Source: Monosporascus cannonballus (Eukaryota > Ascomycota > Sordariomycetes > Xylariales). From it: DNA of 64,000 nucleotides. The notes under the pieces were generated by a model, which saw only the letters and a list, made by a program, of their open reading frames with translations, had not been told where the DNA came from and did not search any database. The position numbers and the translations under genes are program-made. Shown here piece after piece: positions 35,789 to 46,016 of this stretch (position 1 is its first letter; the number at the start of each line of letters is the position of its first letter). The stretch spans positions 62,001 through 126,000 of the forward strand of contig QJNS01000224.1 of NCBI GenBank assembly GCA_004154925.1. Direction: 5' to 3'.

Positions 35789-37050
35789 ACATTTTCAGAA
35801 GGCTATAGCCACCAATGCAGGGGAGCTTTCAGAGGCCAAGCCGGATTTGGAGAAACGAACGGTCGTTTTTGGGAAGCCCCTCTTTTTGTGTGTGTGTCTC
35901 CCTTTTCTGCATAGAGATTGGCTTTCCACCTGCTGGGGTAATGTCTTGTCCTTCCGGAGTAATCGATGGCATGGCCGACGCGTGTTTATCGCGAACATGA
36001 CACTGCATCATATTATTAACTACCGCCTGCGAGTGGCCTAAAAGAGACGTCCCTGCACCTTCTGCCTTTTGCCCAATATTGTCTATACCACCTACTTCCA
36101 TTGGTTCGCCTCAGTCCCCCAAAAGTTCCCTCCCATCCTACCACGACTTCTCCACAAGAGCAGTCTGCGACGCCATTATTAGTTAATGAAAGCGATGGAT
36201 CGGCAAAGCGTCGCAAAGTTGACGCCTCTGTTAGAGAGATGGCGTTAATGGTGACACCTAAGCTCGATTCCGGGGCCGTGAACCACGCCGCTGGAGAAGT
36301 CGATCGAGACGCGCTCATGAAATGCTTACAGGGGCCTGATGGGAGAAACGAAGATGTTCTAGGACAACGCCTGGTCACAACGCCTAGGATGTGGCATTCG
36401 GAGCCGGTGTAGACTAGTTGACCTTAGGAGACAAAATTACGAAGACAATATTCTTTAGGCGACTGAGCGAGACCGACTGGGGCCGAATGATTACGAAATG
36501 CGATACCGATGACCGGCCGCAAGTCTCTAGGTTAAATACTCCGGGGAACTTCGGGTCAAAAGGGAAGCTCCTCGTTGATACGATCCGCTCCAGTTAGACC
36601 GTATTGAGTTGGAAGTGATAACTGCTAGTACATAAGCACATTCGCTGATGAGCTGATGATCCGGAGGACTACAACCGGACTGCGAGTATCAACACAGTTG
36701 CGGGGGTGTCCCTGTGCTTGGCGAACTGTAGGTTATGAGGCCCGTATTTTGGGCATATCCGGATTAGATATGCAACGACGATCATTGGTGACGGGTTGAT
36801 CCCTGCCCTTATCTACCGCCTTCTATTCCAGGATAGCCATTTACTTAACCGAGTTACATCATCCCGTTCTTGCCAAATAATTTGTCCGCTTACCAACCAA
36901 CAATTAACATGCGCATAGAAACCCTCATATCCGCCCGCGAAGCTCTACCTCGACGTGGGTAGATAACTCGCGGCCAATTCCAACCCGCAGGTTGTCATCT
37001 TAACCAGAGCAGGAAAATAAATACCCTCAAAACCCCTAGCTACGTACGCA
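35789..37050. other. Region between the interrupted gene and ISA2
   Basis: The left part (35798-36412) may hold further exons of the interrupted upstream gene. One frame near 35798-35870 reads AIATNAGELSEAKPDLEKRT, and another at 36101-36412 has an open, polar sequence ending in TAG. From 36413 to 37050 nothing is recognised apart from the ISA2 promoter and leader. Confidence 0.35.
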
Positions 37051-38085
37051 ATGGCATCCCTCCGGAGCTGCGCCAACCCCTACCCCTCGTCGGCGGCCCG
37101 GCTATTCGTGCAGTTATGCGTGCGGCGCGCCACAACGTCCCCGCCGCCGCTCCTGGGCTCGGTCCTGCTGGACGTGCTCTTGCCGCCGCCGACCCGGCGG
37201 GCCTTCCATCTGACCAGCACGGCGGCGGCGTCGGCGGCATCTAGATACCTCGGAAGACTTCGGGCCCCCGCCTCAGCGCTAAGGACGCCGCGGAGGCGGT
37301 GCGCCCTCCACAATAGCCGCGGCAACAACAACGGCGCTGCCGCCGCCGCGTTCAGCTCCACGGCCGCCAGGCGCAAGACGCGGGCCATCCACAACGCGCA
37401 GCGGGACGAGGACGGCAACGAGATGGTGCTGGAGATCACGCCGCGGGCCGCCGATGTAAGTAATTCCTTTTTAAATTTGTCCCTCCCCCTCTACTCTCGG
37501 AACCACCCCTTTGCGCGCAACACCCACCCCTTGGTGATGGGCAGAAGAAGCAAGAATCTGTATGTCAACAGACCGGAGACTGACGGGATCTCGCTGCAGC
37601 GCCTCATCCAGCTCATGGCCGCGGACGAGAACCCGCACCTCGCGCTGCGCATCCAGGTCGAGCCGGGCGGGTGCCACGGGTTCCAGTACCTGATCTCGCC
37701 GACGACGCTTCCGCAGCTTCCACTATCCGCGCCCGCGCCCAGTCCACAATCACCACCGCCGCCGTCACCACCCGCTGGCGAGGTGGCGAAAGAGTTGATG
37801 CCGTCGACGACGACGACGACGACGACGACGAGCAGCAGCGCGCCCTCCGACCCCCAGCTGCGCGAGGACGACACCGTCTTCGCGTTCGTGAAGGAGGACG
37901 TCGAACAGGAGGGGCAAGAGTCGCCCAAGGTGGTGCTGGACGGGCCGAGCCTCGAGCTGCTCAAGGGCAGCAAGCTGGACTTCACGATGGAGCTCATCGG
38001 CAGCCAGTTCAAGATCGTGGACAACCCGCACGCCACGAGCAGCTGCGGCTGCGGAACCAGCTTCGACATCAAGGACTTCGCGTAG
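37051..38085 (+). CDS. isa2: Mitochondrial iron-sulfur cluster assembly protein Isa2
   Basis: Exons 37051-37455 and 37600-38085 give 296 residues. The 144-bp intron has donor GTAAGT, a CTGAC branch site and acceptor CTGCAG. Its removal joins EITPRAAD to RLIQLMAADENPHLALRIQ, the expected A-type carrier core. Because the intron length is a multiple of three and lacks stops, the unspliced frame also stays open. The N-terminus is Arg/Ala/Ser-rich with almost no acidic residues, consistent with mitochondrial import. The three conserved cysteines are present: EPGGCHGFQY and SSCGCGTSFD near the C-terminus. The GGCHGFQY form points to Isa2 and not Isa1. With Isa1 and Iba57 it matures 4Fe-4S proteins in mitochondria. 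A Pro/Ser/Thr-rich insert of about 60 residues, including a run of eight or more Thr coded by ACG repeats (37804-37830), separates the two motif halves. Confidence 0.93.
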   Translation: MASLRSCANPYPSSAARLFVQLCVRRATTSPPPLLGSVLLDVLLPPPTRRAFHLTSTAAASAASRYLGRLRAPASALRTPRRRCALHNSRGNNNGAAAAAFSSTAARRKTRAIHNAQRDEDGNEMVLEITPRAADVSNSFLNLSLPLYSRNHPFARNTHPLVMGRRSKNLYVNRPETDGISLQRLIQLMAADENPHLALRIQVEPGGCHGFQYLISPTTLPQLPLSAPAPSPQSPPPPSPPAGEVAKELMPSTTTTTTTTSSSAPSDPQLREDDTVFAFVKEDVEQEGQESPKVVLDGPSLELLKGSKLDFTMELIGSQFKIVDNPHATSSCGCGTSFDIKDFA

Positions 38086-38937
38086 ATGAGAGAGGTAAAG
38101 AGATCGGAGGCCGGAAGAAATTACTTATTGCGGGCTTAAAAGAGGGAGACGGAGAAGGAGCGAGCATTGCACCGCGCCGCACCACACCGTACTGTATACT
38201 ACTTATTGCTCGTACTGGAGAGGGCGGCGAAACCGATCGGGTATGAGCGATACCGTCAGAGAGTTCATTCGGCTAATCGTCCGCCCGCCCGGCTCGGGAA
38301 AGGGGTTAGTCTGCAGGCGAGCATGCTGCGGATGGTGGAGCTCCCCAGAGCACTTGTCTGTCGCCGACCTAATATGAACCCGACTTAATATGAATTTGGA
38401 AGCCCACCACTCTGATGGTATATGCGATTGTGGCATGCTTATCAAAGAGTTTCGAGATCTAGGCCTCAGGCTGAGCTCCTAAATGTCCTACGCTCCCCAT
38501 ATGAAGCAACGAGCTGATTACCGTACATGCCCAATTTGATTTGATATTGAGAATGTAATCCAGCAAGGTGTCAAGCCTCACCATGCCTACATTAATCATG
38601 AGAATCTCTTGGGGGCGGCAGCAGGGGCTTCACATGGCAGTTCTGGTCAAAGTTCGAAGGTCCATACAGTATCTACGGGTACGTTCGGCATGTACATACA
38701 TCATGGACACGGTGGCGTGGCGCCGCTTCAACTTAGCAGACGAGTCCCAGAAGCGGTGTGTATTCAGACTATAGCACGCGGACACGATTCTCACTATTGG
38801 GCCGGAATTGATCATGAAAATCTCAATTCATCGCAAGCATCATTCCGGAACCTTTTTGTACTAACGCCAATTACCCCGTGCCGAATCATGTCACTCGATG
38901 CCTTGATGTCAAACCCCATTGACCGGAAACAGCCGAC
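38086..38937. other. Tail-to-tail spacer between ISA2 and RPL7
   Basis: Both flanking genes end here, so the spacer of about 850 bp carries two 3' UTRs. I see no coding sequence or recognisable RNA gene. Confidence 0.5.
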
Positions 38938-40516
38938 TTAGTTCATCTGGCGGATCAGAGCGTTGATCTTCTCCTCCCGGTTACCCAGGTCACCACCCTC
39001 GATGAAGTGCTTGAACTTGCGGGGGCGGAAGCCACCGTTGGGGTTGCTGAGCTTGAAGGGCCACAGGAAGTTGGAAGCCTGCTTGAAGTTGGGGCCGACG
39101 GTGTAGATCTCATGGACCAGATCCTCAATACAGATGATGCCGTACTTGCCAAGGTTCTCCTCGATGATAGCGTTGTCGGTGAGGGCGATACGCTGCTTGT
39201 TGATCTTCCCGTATCCGCGCTTGTAGATGAGTTCCTTGACGCTCTTCAGGTTGGGGTAGCCGTAGGCAACCCACGGCTCGACGACCTTGATCATCTCGGC
39301 AGTAGCCTTGGTGACGCGGACGAAGACACCGCTGTTGATCTGGAGGAGACGGAGGAGCTGGAGGATCTTGCGGGGCTTGGGGGCAATCTTGTTGATACTG
39401 TAACTCGATTAACGGCTGTCTTGTACATTGTGTGGTTTTAGATGCAGGTGACATACCCCTTGATGCGGATGACGAAGAGCAGTCGGTGCTCAGCATCGAC
39501 GTGGAAGTTACCCTCCTGCTTGGCCAGACGGTGGAGGCGGACCTTCTCGCGCTCGGCGTCACGGTACTCCTTGACGTACTTCTCGGCACGCTTGAAGATG
39601 ACGGCACGCTTCTCCTTGTTCGCCTAGTTGACTGATGTCAGCTTCATGTATGCGGCAAAGGAGTAGATAGCGTAGAAGTATGTCTCCTCGTCGATCAGAC
39701 CCGAAAGATGGTTAATTTTGCAACAGCAGTGACCTTGCTTGGTCTAGTCGCAAAGGGTTTTTGTGCATCATGTCGCCGTTCCTCATATAACAGAAGGATA
39801 GAGACTAACCTGCTTCTTCTTCTCGGACTCGGCGGCCTTCTCGGCGCGAGCCTTCTCCTGGCTCTTGCGCTTCTTCAAGAGGGTCTCGGGAACCAGGACC
39901 TGGTCTTTGGTGGGGACGGTACTGTAGTCAGACACAGATTAGTACGTAGTCCACAGTCATACCCGAGAGTATGACAGAGGAGAGCGCCGGTTGGAGAACT
40001 GCCGACTGTGCGGCATTCTCAGCAGTGGCTAACTCGAGATAGATGAATTTAATCGGTGAGGTGGCCAGGATGCCGCTCGTCCTAATTTCTAGGGTCGTGA
40101 GCAGGCATGCAGGACCGGACCTCATCCGACAACACCTTAGACAAGGAAGTCTAAGAGATTATGCACGCGATATGCCAGAGCCGACCGACTGGCAGTTCAA
40201 AGTCATCGGTCAGACTCCAAATCGCGGCAAATGAATTTAAGAGAGGTGGGACAAGCCACCATCTCCAACGCCCCAAGCAACATCTCTAAGTCCTCAAACC
40301 ATTTTTCAAGCTTGCCGAACAGAGGGAGAAGCCCGAGAAAAGTCGAGCTGGCTTGCAATGCTAACTTCTCTGGCTATCACCTCTTCTCGTAGTGGTCATT
40401 CCATGGAAGCTAGCAATGCTTCGTCCAGCCGAGAGGACCACGACAATCCGCAGGAATCCAAGACCGGGCATCTACCATAACAAGAATAGGAATAAAGGGG
40501 GAGCATACGGAGCCAT
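38938..40516 (-). CDS. 60S ribosomal protein uL30 (RPL7)
   Basis: Four exons, 40516-40509, 39921-39810, 39623-39457 and 39397-38938, encode 248 residues, the family norm. All phases close. The first coding exon is 8 nt (ATGGCTCC in a CACAATGG context) and is followed by a 587-bp intron with donor GTATGC and acceptor CTACAG. The other introns are 186 bp (GTTAGT...CTAG) and 59 bp (GTATGT...ACAG). The protein has a Lys/Arg-rich N-terminus ([19 protein letters not shown]), the uL30 core ([40 protein letters not shown]) and the eukaryote-specific end ([19 protein letters not shown]). It is a large-subunit protein. The short first exon was chosen because it alone gives an ATG in good context with the right phase; it is the least certain part. 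Confidence 0.92.
39690..39776 (-). ncRNA. Possible C/D-box snoRNA inside RPL7 intron 2
   Basis: On the transcribed strand, a C-box-like ATGATGC (39771-39765, one mismatch to RTGATGA) is followed about 70 nt later by a D-box CTGA (39698-39695), with a short CGA/TCG pairing outside the boxes. The yeast RPL7 introns are known to host C/D snoRNAs (snR39 and snR59), which makes the position suggestive. The C box is imperfect and I could not identify a guide region, so this is only a candidate. Confidence 0.25.
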
Positions 40517-41122
40517 TGTGTCGAGATTGGCCGCGTTGTCGTTGGCTGTCAAGTCGGGTCGGCGTTGGGTGTTGAAATTGGGACTGGCTAAGAGAGGAGG
40601 GAAAAAAAAAAGAGGCAAGATTGAAGTCAAAAACCCCCCCGACAGGTAGAAAAGTCAAATTGGTGGGTGGGTGTAGATATGCCCTCTGATTGGCTAAGTT
40701 CTAAATGTGGGTACTCGCCCTTCGCTACCTCTTTTACTAAAAGCACCTAAAGCTGTCAAAGGCGGCAAGAGCCTTAGCGAAGATTAGGGCTTAACCCACC
40801 ACCGAGACACCCATTAATCGCCTAATCGCTAATCGCTGATCACTAATCTCACTATCGGTGGCTGGTTTCTTGCTGCCGCTGGTGGTCCACGTGCCTTATC
40901 AAATACGAGTCGATTTGAATTTTGGGTTTTGTGAAGGTCAATATCAATTATTGCCCACCTTGACCGCCAGTCTTCCCCCACGCAAATCCTCCCCCAAGCC
41001 CTGCTGTGTGTGCGTGCCTGCAACTCCAACAATAGATCTGAGAAAAGCTGTGGTTAAGCGTCAATTCCCTCCTCCCTCAAGCTCATCGCCAAGCCCATAT
41101 TCAGCAAAACAGTCAAGTCAAC
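40517..41122. promoter_or_regulatory. Shared divergent promoter, RPL7 (-) and RPS14 (+)
   Basis: 606 bp separates the two start codons of head-to-head ribosomal protein genes. It contains an A run near 40602-40611 and C- and T-rich tracts near each leader. Co-regulation of the two subunits' proteins from one nucleosome-free region is plausible. I do not assign specific factor sites. Confidence 0.6.
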
Positions 41123-41751
41123 ATGCCTCCCAAGAAAGCCCCCCGTGCTCCCCAGGAGAACATCTCCCTCGGCCCCAACGTCCGAGAGGGTGAGCTTGTC
41201 TTCGGCGTCGCCCGCATCTTCGCCTCCTTCAACGACACCTTCGTACACGTCACCGATCTCAGGTTCGTTTAAATATCTTACCCGACGAAGGCGAAAACCT
41301 GTTATGGGGGAATTTCTTTCTACGGGTTCGTCCGAGTGATGGTACCAAGGAGGCTAACGTTCTGGGTGATTCCAGTGGCCGCGAAACCATCACCCGAGTT
41401 ACTGGTGGTATGAAGGTCAAGGCCGACCGCGACGAGTCTTCCCCCTACGCTGCCATGTTGGCCGCCCAGGATGTCGCTGCCCGCTGCAAGGAGCTGGGAA
41501 TCAACGCTCTGTACGTCGCCAGAACCACGCTCGGGCGATCCGTTCGAGACAGGCTAATAATATGTAATACCAGGCACATCAAGATCCGCGCCACCGGAGG
41601 TAACGGCACCAAGACGCCCGGCCCTGGTGCCCAGTCCGCCCTCCGCGCTCTTGCCCGTTCCGGCATGAAGATCGGTCGTATCGAGGACGTTACCCCCACC
41701 CCCTCTGACAGCACCCGCAGAAAGGGCGGTCGCCGTGGTCGTCGTCTGTGA
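41123..41751 (+). CDS. 40S ribosomal protein uS11 (RPS14)
   Basis: Exons 41123-41262, 41376-41510 and 41574-41751 give exactly 150 residues, the standard length. The introns are 113 bp (GTTCGT...CCAG) and 63 bp (GTACGT...CCAG), and each splits a codon in a consistent phase (Ser and Leu respectively). Sequence landmarks are [81 protein letters not shown] and the C-terminal [11 protein letters not shown], which contacts the decoding-site region of 18S rRNA. The start codon sits in CAACATGCC. It shares an upstream region with RPL7 and converges with RAD26. Confidence 0.97.
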
Positions 41752-42449
41752 TCGCGCATCGCGTCAGCAGATTCATCCACCCGGCGTGGTGCGGTGGTTT
41801 GGTGGCGATGGCTCGGGAGGTCATGGTTTTGCATCTGGACTTCTTCTTCTCTGTGGCGTTGACAATTACGAGGAGAACGGCGTGAATTCCCGAATCTCGG
41901 AAGAAGAGCATGCCTGGTCTCCACCAAAATTCACTACTTCTACCTAACTTAGAGAGTACGTGTTTGTGGCTTTCGCCAACTTGTCACATGATGCTTCTGG
42001 CACAGCTGCAGCAGGAACAGAAAGAATCAATGAAAAAACACGATGGTCTTGATACCATAACGGCATCAGTTTGCGTTTGAGGGCTGAAATCATCACGAAT
42101 GCCTTTTATCAGTCATCCGAAAGCACCCGCTGGCATATTGTTATCTAAACACTCTACCATATGCCAGATATCGCTCTAACTGCGCTGTCGCTAGCCTGCC
42201 TGTGTTTGTAAAATTGTACCGCAAAGCCAAACGCCGGGATATCGTAACCCAGGGTACCACCCATACATGTCTGTCTGCCCGTCTGCCATATGCAGACTGT
42301 ATCATCATCATCTCTACCAATCAGGAAGTTGAGGCGGTAATCCCCCAGGGGGGGGGGGGCTTAAACCGCGAGATCTATCGTAATCGTACATATCCTCTCT
42401 CTATCTCTCTCACGAACCCCTATTCTCGCCCTCGGCGTTTCGTTCCATT
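41752..42449. other. Tail-to-tail spacer between RPS14 and RAD26
   Basis: It holds the two 3' UTRs. A 12-base G run occurs at 42348-42359. No gene is recognised. Confidence 0.5.
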
Positions 42450-45400
42450 TCATCTCAGGGCCCAGATGGCCCTCATGCTCGACCCCTTCTTCTCCATCCT
42501 GGCGACGCGGTTGAGCGCCGCCTTGAACTCGGCCGACTGCCGGCTCGTCACGCAGTAGGGGTTGAAGTGGTCGACGATCAGCTTCGTGGGTACCTGGCCG
42601 CCGTGCCGCCGGATGAAGGCCGGAATCATCTTCTCGAAGTCGCTGGCCCGCAGGTTCGGAGCCGCCGCGGGCGAGGCCCCGCGGGAGCCGCCGCCGCCGC
42701 CGCCGCTGCTGCTGGACGGCGAGCCGCTTGTTGTTAGGCCCTGCCGGTCCGCGATCCCCGCCAGGATGCCCGCCGAGCCGGGACCGCCGCGCCCGCGCCG
42801 GATGTTGGTCGGCCGCCCGGCCTCACCCACCTCGCCCGTCCACGTCACCGTGCCGATGGGTACGGAACGCGCCTGCTCGCCAGCCCGCCTGAGCGAGGCG
42901 GCTGCTTCCGCCGCCACGCGGTTGGCTTCTTGCTGGAGTATCGCTGGGTTTGCTTGGGGTTTCTTCTTGCCGTTGACGATCTGATCGTGCTCAAGTGCCG
43001 AGTGGACGCCGGAGCGAGCGAAGAGGCCTTCCATGATCCGATCTTCTTCGTTCGATGTGGGTTGCGCATCGGCATCGGTCTGGTAATCCTCAAGGCTAGC
43101 CACGCCGGTAATCCCGCGGAGATCCTCTACATCGTCTTGACCAACGTGTTCGCCAGGCTGCTCACCTATGTCCGGTATCCTTGCACCTTGGACTCGCGAG
43201 CATGGTGCCCCATTCCTCTCGGAGGAGTTGCCGAACTTGACCTCGGAGCCCTCGAACAGCTTTCCCGTCTCTGTCCCCTCTTCCGAAGAGCCGAGGGTAA
43301 ACAGATCATGCAAGTCGTGAAGCTGGAACGTTGTGCGCTGTTTCGGATCCTTTAATACCTTGTTACTGAGGAACTGTTTGAAGATCTGTCGATGATAGAT
43401 CTTCTCCTCTATAGTGCCCGCGGTCATAAGTCGGTAGATAGTAACCTCCTTCTTTTGGCCAAGGCGCCATGCTCTCTCACGAGCCTGCACGTCCGTCGAA
43501 GGGTTCCAGTCGGGGTCGAAGATGATGACCCGGTTTGCCCCAGTCAGGTTGACGCCCAGTCCCCCAACCTTCGTCGTCAATAGAAACAGGTCGAGCTCGG
43601 GATCGTCGTTGAAGCGGTCAACGAGAGTTTGTCTCTCTTTGATCGCTGTTCCACCGTCCATCCGCAGATACCGAACGCCGTCCATGCGCTTCACAAATTC
43701 TTCAAGGATATCAAGCATCTGTACGCCTTGACTGAACAGAAGCGTCTTGTGGCCGAAGCGCTTCCACATCCGCAACAGAGCCTTTACGACTTGCATCTTA
43801 CCAGATTTATTGGCCATCCCCCACTTATAGCCAGCTCGGTGCTTCAGACGTGGGTCAAGCAGATCCGGATGGTTGCAGATCTTTCGGAGGATATCAATGC
43901 CGTACAGTGACTGTCTGGTCCTATTCAGTATGGCAGACATTTCATCCGATTTGAGGAAGAGCTCGTATGCATCCTGCTGTGGTTTGGTGAGCTTACAGAA
44001 GAGAACCTGTTCACTCTTCTTAGGGAGATCAGCGGCGACGTCCACCTTGAGTCGCTGCAACAGGTAGGGGCTGATAGTATCCTTGAGAGTCTCGGCACAT
44101 CTCTGGGCGGTCATGATCTGCAGATTTGTGGCGTTCGCGTAGCCCCCGAGTCGAATAGGGATCTCGAATTGGTTGCGAAAGTCCACCAGCGTCCCGAGTC
44201 TCATGGGGAAGATGAAGTCAAAGAGTGACCACAGCTCCATCAAATTGTTCTGCATAGGAGTACCAGAAAGGATAACCCGATTTGGAGTGCGCAATTCCTT
44301 GCAATAAATCGTGATGGCTGTGTTTGGGTTACGGATCTTATGGCCCTCGTCTAGAACGGCATAACCCCAGTCTACGGGGATTAAGATGTTGCCGTAGGTC
44401 TGTAAACCCGCATACGTGGTGACCAATACATGGCCATGCTTCACGACTCGATCAACAATCTTCTTAGCAGGCTTGTTGACTTTTCGCGCCTCCTGCCTCT
44501 GATTCCAGGACAGATCCTCGTCCTCAATCATGCCCTCATCCCTAACATTGAACATGCCACTGCCGGAAGAGTGAAGTATGGAGACGCGTAGAGGCGGCCA
44601 CCAGCGGTGGAACTCGTTCACCCACTGCTTGAGGACCGTCGCCGGCGCCACGACGATGACCGGTTTGTCGAGCTTCTTGCTATAGTGTAGTGCCGCGATG
44701 AAAGAGATGAGTTGCACTGTCTTCCCTAGGCCCATCTCGTCGCCGATGATACCGCCGACCTTTTGGTTGTAAAGTTCAGCGAGCCATTTCACGCCAGTCT
44801 TCTGATAGTCGAATAAGGCAGGATAGATATCACCGGGTAGTTTGAGGCCATATTCAAGATGGTGATCTGATTCGTCCGGTGAAGGCTTGAACCACTCCTC
44901 ATCCTCCCCGCTGGCATCAGCAGCGCCTTGTCCTTCCCCTTCGGCCGTTCTCTCTTGGTACCGCCGCTGTCTCGCCCTACTACGCCTGCTGACCCAATCG
45001 GCAAGCCGATTCTGATAGTTGGCTTCGTTGCCATCATCGAGCTTGCCAATATTAATCTTTCCGTCGTCCTTCTGTGCTTTCGTAGGCTTCTTCCGCGCCC
45101 TCTCAGTAAGATCATAGTCTTCTGACTCCTCCTCGTCGATGAAGTCTGGGCCAGCTGCGAGACCGTCCGAAACCTGTGGTGTGTACTCGTCGTCGGACGC
45201 CGAGTCACGCTGGACTCTTCGCTTTTTCCGCGGGCGTAACGAGAACTCGCTCTCGACGACCGTCGTAGCTAAGTCAGGTTCCTCGGCGAACCCCGGGGCA
45301 CGCAGGTTCTGGTGAGACCGAGGCTCGTAACCGGCTTCCTCTTCTAATTCTTTCGCGGCAGCTTCGTCTTCAGCCTCGACCAAAGCGTTCGCTAGCTCTC

Positions 45401-46016
45401 CCTCGACACCTTCGTGGCGTGGGCCTCCGATATTAGCGAACGGAGTGATCTTCCCCGTTCGGATGAGAAACTCGCGGTGACTCTCATTCGGTAATTTCTT
45501 GTTGCCGCTCTGTACGGTCTCACCAGCGTCTCCGGCCTGGTGTCTTTGTTCGATGCGCGCATGGAAGTCGGCTATGTCTTTGTCGGCAAGTTCGATCTCG
45601 ATATCGATACGAGCAATGTCCTCCCGTATCTTCTTTTTCAGATCGGGTTTTCCGATGGCCTTGCGAAATCGCTCCTCCTGGGTCTTTTTCTGGGCTTCAA
45701 GCCTCAGAATGTTGGCTTGGGCTTTCTCGATACGCTTCTCATCCTTCTTATCCTCGGCCTCAATCAAGGCCAGGCTTGCTTGGTATGTGATGTCTCGTTC
45801 GAGATCATCTTGGTCGCGCATGTCTGCTGTGAGATTCCGAAGGGTTGACTGCTCATCGAGAGCGGTATCGGTGATATCTTGGCCATCGCCGTCGTCGCCG
45901 TCCGGCGATAACTGCGCGGCCGCAGCTACTTGATCAAAAGTGGAAGCCACATTTTCATGTTGGGAATTACTGGGTTTCGGGTCTTGGCCGACTGAGCCAT
46001 CATCACCAGAAGCCAT
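42450..46016 (-). CDS. rad26: Rad26/CSB (ERCC6)-type SNF2 ATPase for transcription-coupled repair
   Basis: A single intronless frame of 1188 residues. A charged, partly coiled-coil N-terminal third (AEDKKDEKRIEKAQANILRL) leads into acidic, NLS-like stretches (RPRKKRRVQRDS). The SNF2 ATPase follows: motif I GDEMGLGKTVQLISF (near residue 424), motif II DEGH (near 555), SGTPMQNNLMELWSLFDFIF, then the helicase C-lobe with LLTTKVGGLGVNLTGANRVI and RAWRLGQKKEVTIYRL. DEGH, not DEAH, is typical of the CSB branch. The C-terminus carries the small conserved fold FEKMIPAFIRRHGGQVPTKL...NPYCVTSRQSAEFKAALNRVA found in CSB orthologues. CSB remodels stalled RNA polymerase II and recruits nucleotide excision repair in the nucleus. 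A Ser/Gly-rich linker (SPSSSSGGGGGGSRG) precedes the last domain. It diverges from the GH18 gene. Confidence 0.96.
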   Translation of the reverse strand: MASGDDGSVGQDPKPSNSQHENVASTFDQVAAAAQLSPDGDDGDGQDITDTALDEQSTLRNLTADMRDQDDLERDITYQASLALIEAEDKKDEKRIEKAQANILRLEAQKKTQEERFRKAIGKPDLKKKIREDIARIDIEIELADKDIADFHARIEQRHQAGDAGETVQSGNKKLPNESHREFLIRTGKITPFANIGGPRHEGVEGELANALVEAEDEAAAKELEEEAGYEPRSHQNLRAPGFAEEPDLATTVVESEFSLRPRKKRRVQRDSASDDEYTPQVSDGLAAGPDFIDEEESEDYDLTERARKKPTKAQKDDGKINIGKLDDGNEANYQNRLADWVSRRSRARQRRYQERTAEGEGQGAADASGEDEEWFKPSPDESDHHLEYGLKLPGDIYPALFDYQKTGVKWLAELYNQKVGGIIGDEMGLGKTVQLISFIAALHYSKKLDKPVIVVAPATVLKQWVNEFHRWWPPLRVSILHSSGSGMFNVRDEGMIEDEDLSWNQRQEARKVNKPAKKIVDRVVKHGHVLVTTYAGLQTYGNILIPVDWGYAVLDEGHKIRNPNTAITIYCKELRTPNRVILSGTPMQNNLMELWSLFDFIFPMRLGTLVDFRNQFEIPIRLGGYANATNLQIMTAQRCAETLKDTISPYLLQRLKVDVAADLPKKSEQVLFCKLTKPQQDAYELFLKSDEMSAILNRTRQSLYGIDILRKICNHPDLLDPRLKHRAGYKWGMANKSGKMQVVKALLRMWKRFGHKTLLFSQGVQMLDILEEFVKRMDGVRYLRMDGGTAIKERQTLVDRFNDDPELDLFLLTTKVGGLGVNLTGANRVIIFDPDWNPSTDVQARERAWRLGQKKEVTIYRLMTAGTIEEKIYHRQIFKQFLSNKVLKDPKQRTTFQLHDLHDLFTLGSSEEGTETGKLFEGSEVKFGNSSERNGAPCSRVQGARIPDIGEQPGEHVGQDDVEDLRGITGVASLEDYQTDADAQPTSNEEDRIMEGLFARSGVHSALEHDQIVNGKKKPQANPAILQQEANRVAAEAAASLRRAGEQARSVPIGTVTWTGEVGEAGRPTNIRRGRGGPGSAGILAGIADRQGLTTSGSPSSSSGGGGGGSRGASPAAAPNLRASDFEKMIPAFIRRHGGQVPTKLIVDHFNPYCVTSRQSAEFKAALNRVARMEKKGSSMRAIWALR

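Noticed and set aside
37491..38246. Open frames on both strands over ISA2
   Set aside because: They are low-complexity shadows caused by high GC and the ACG repeat; Isa2 motifs are in the chosen frame.
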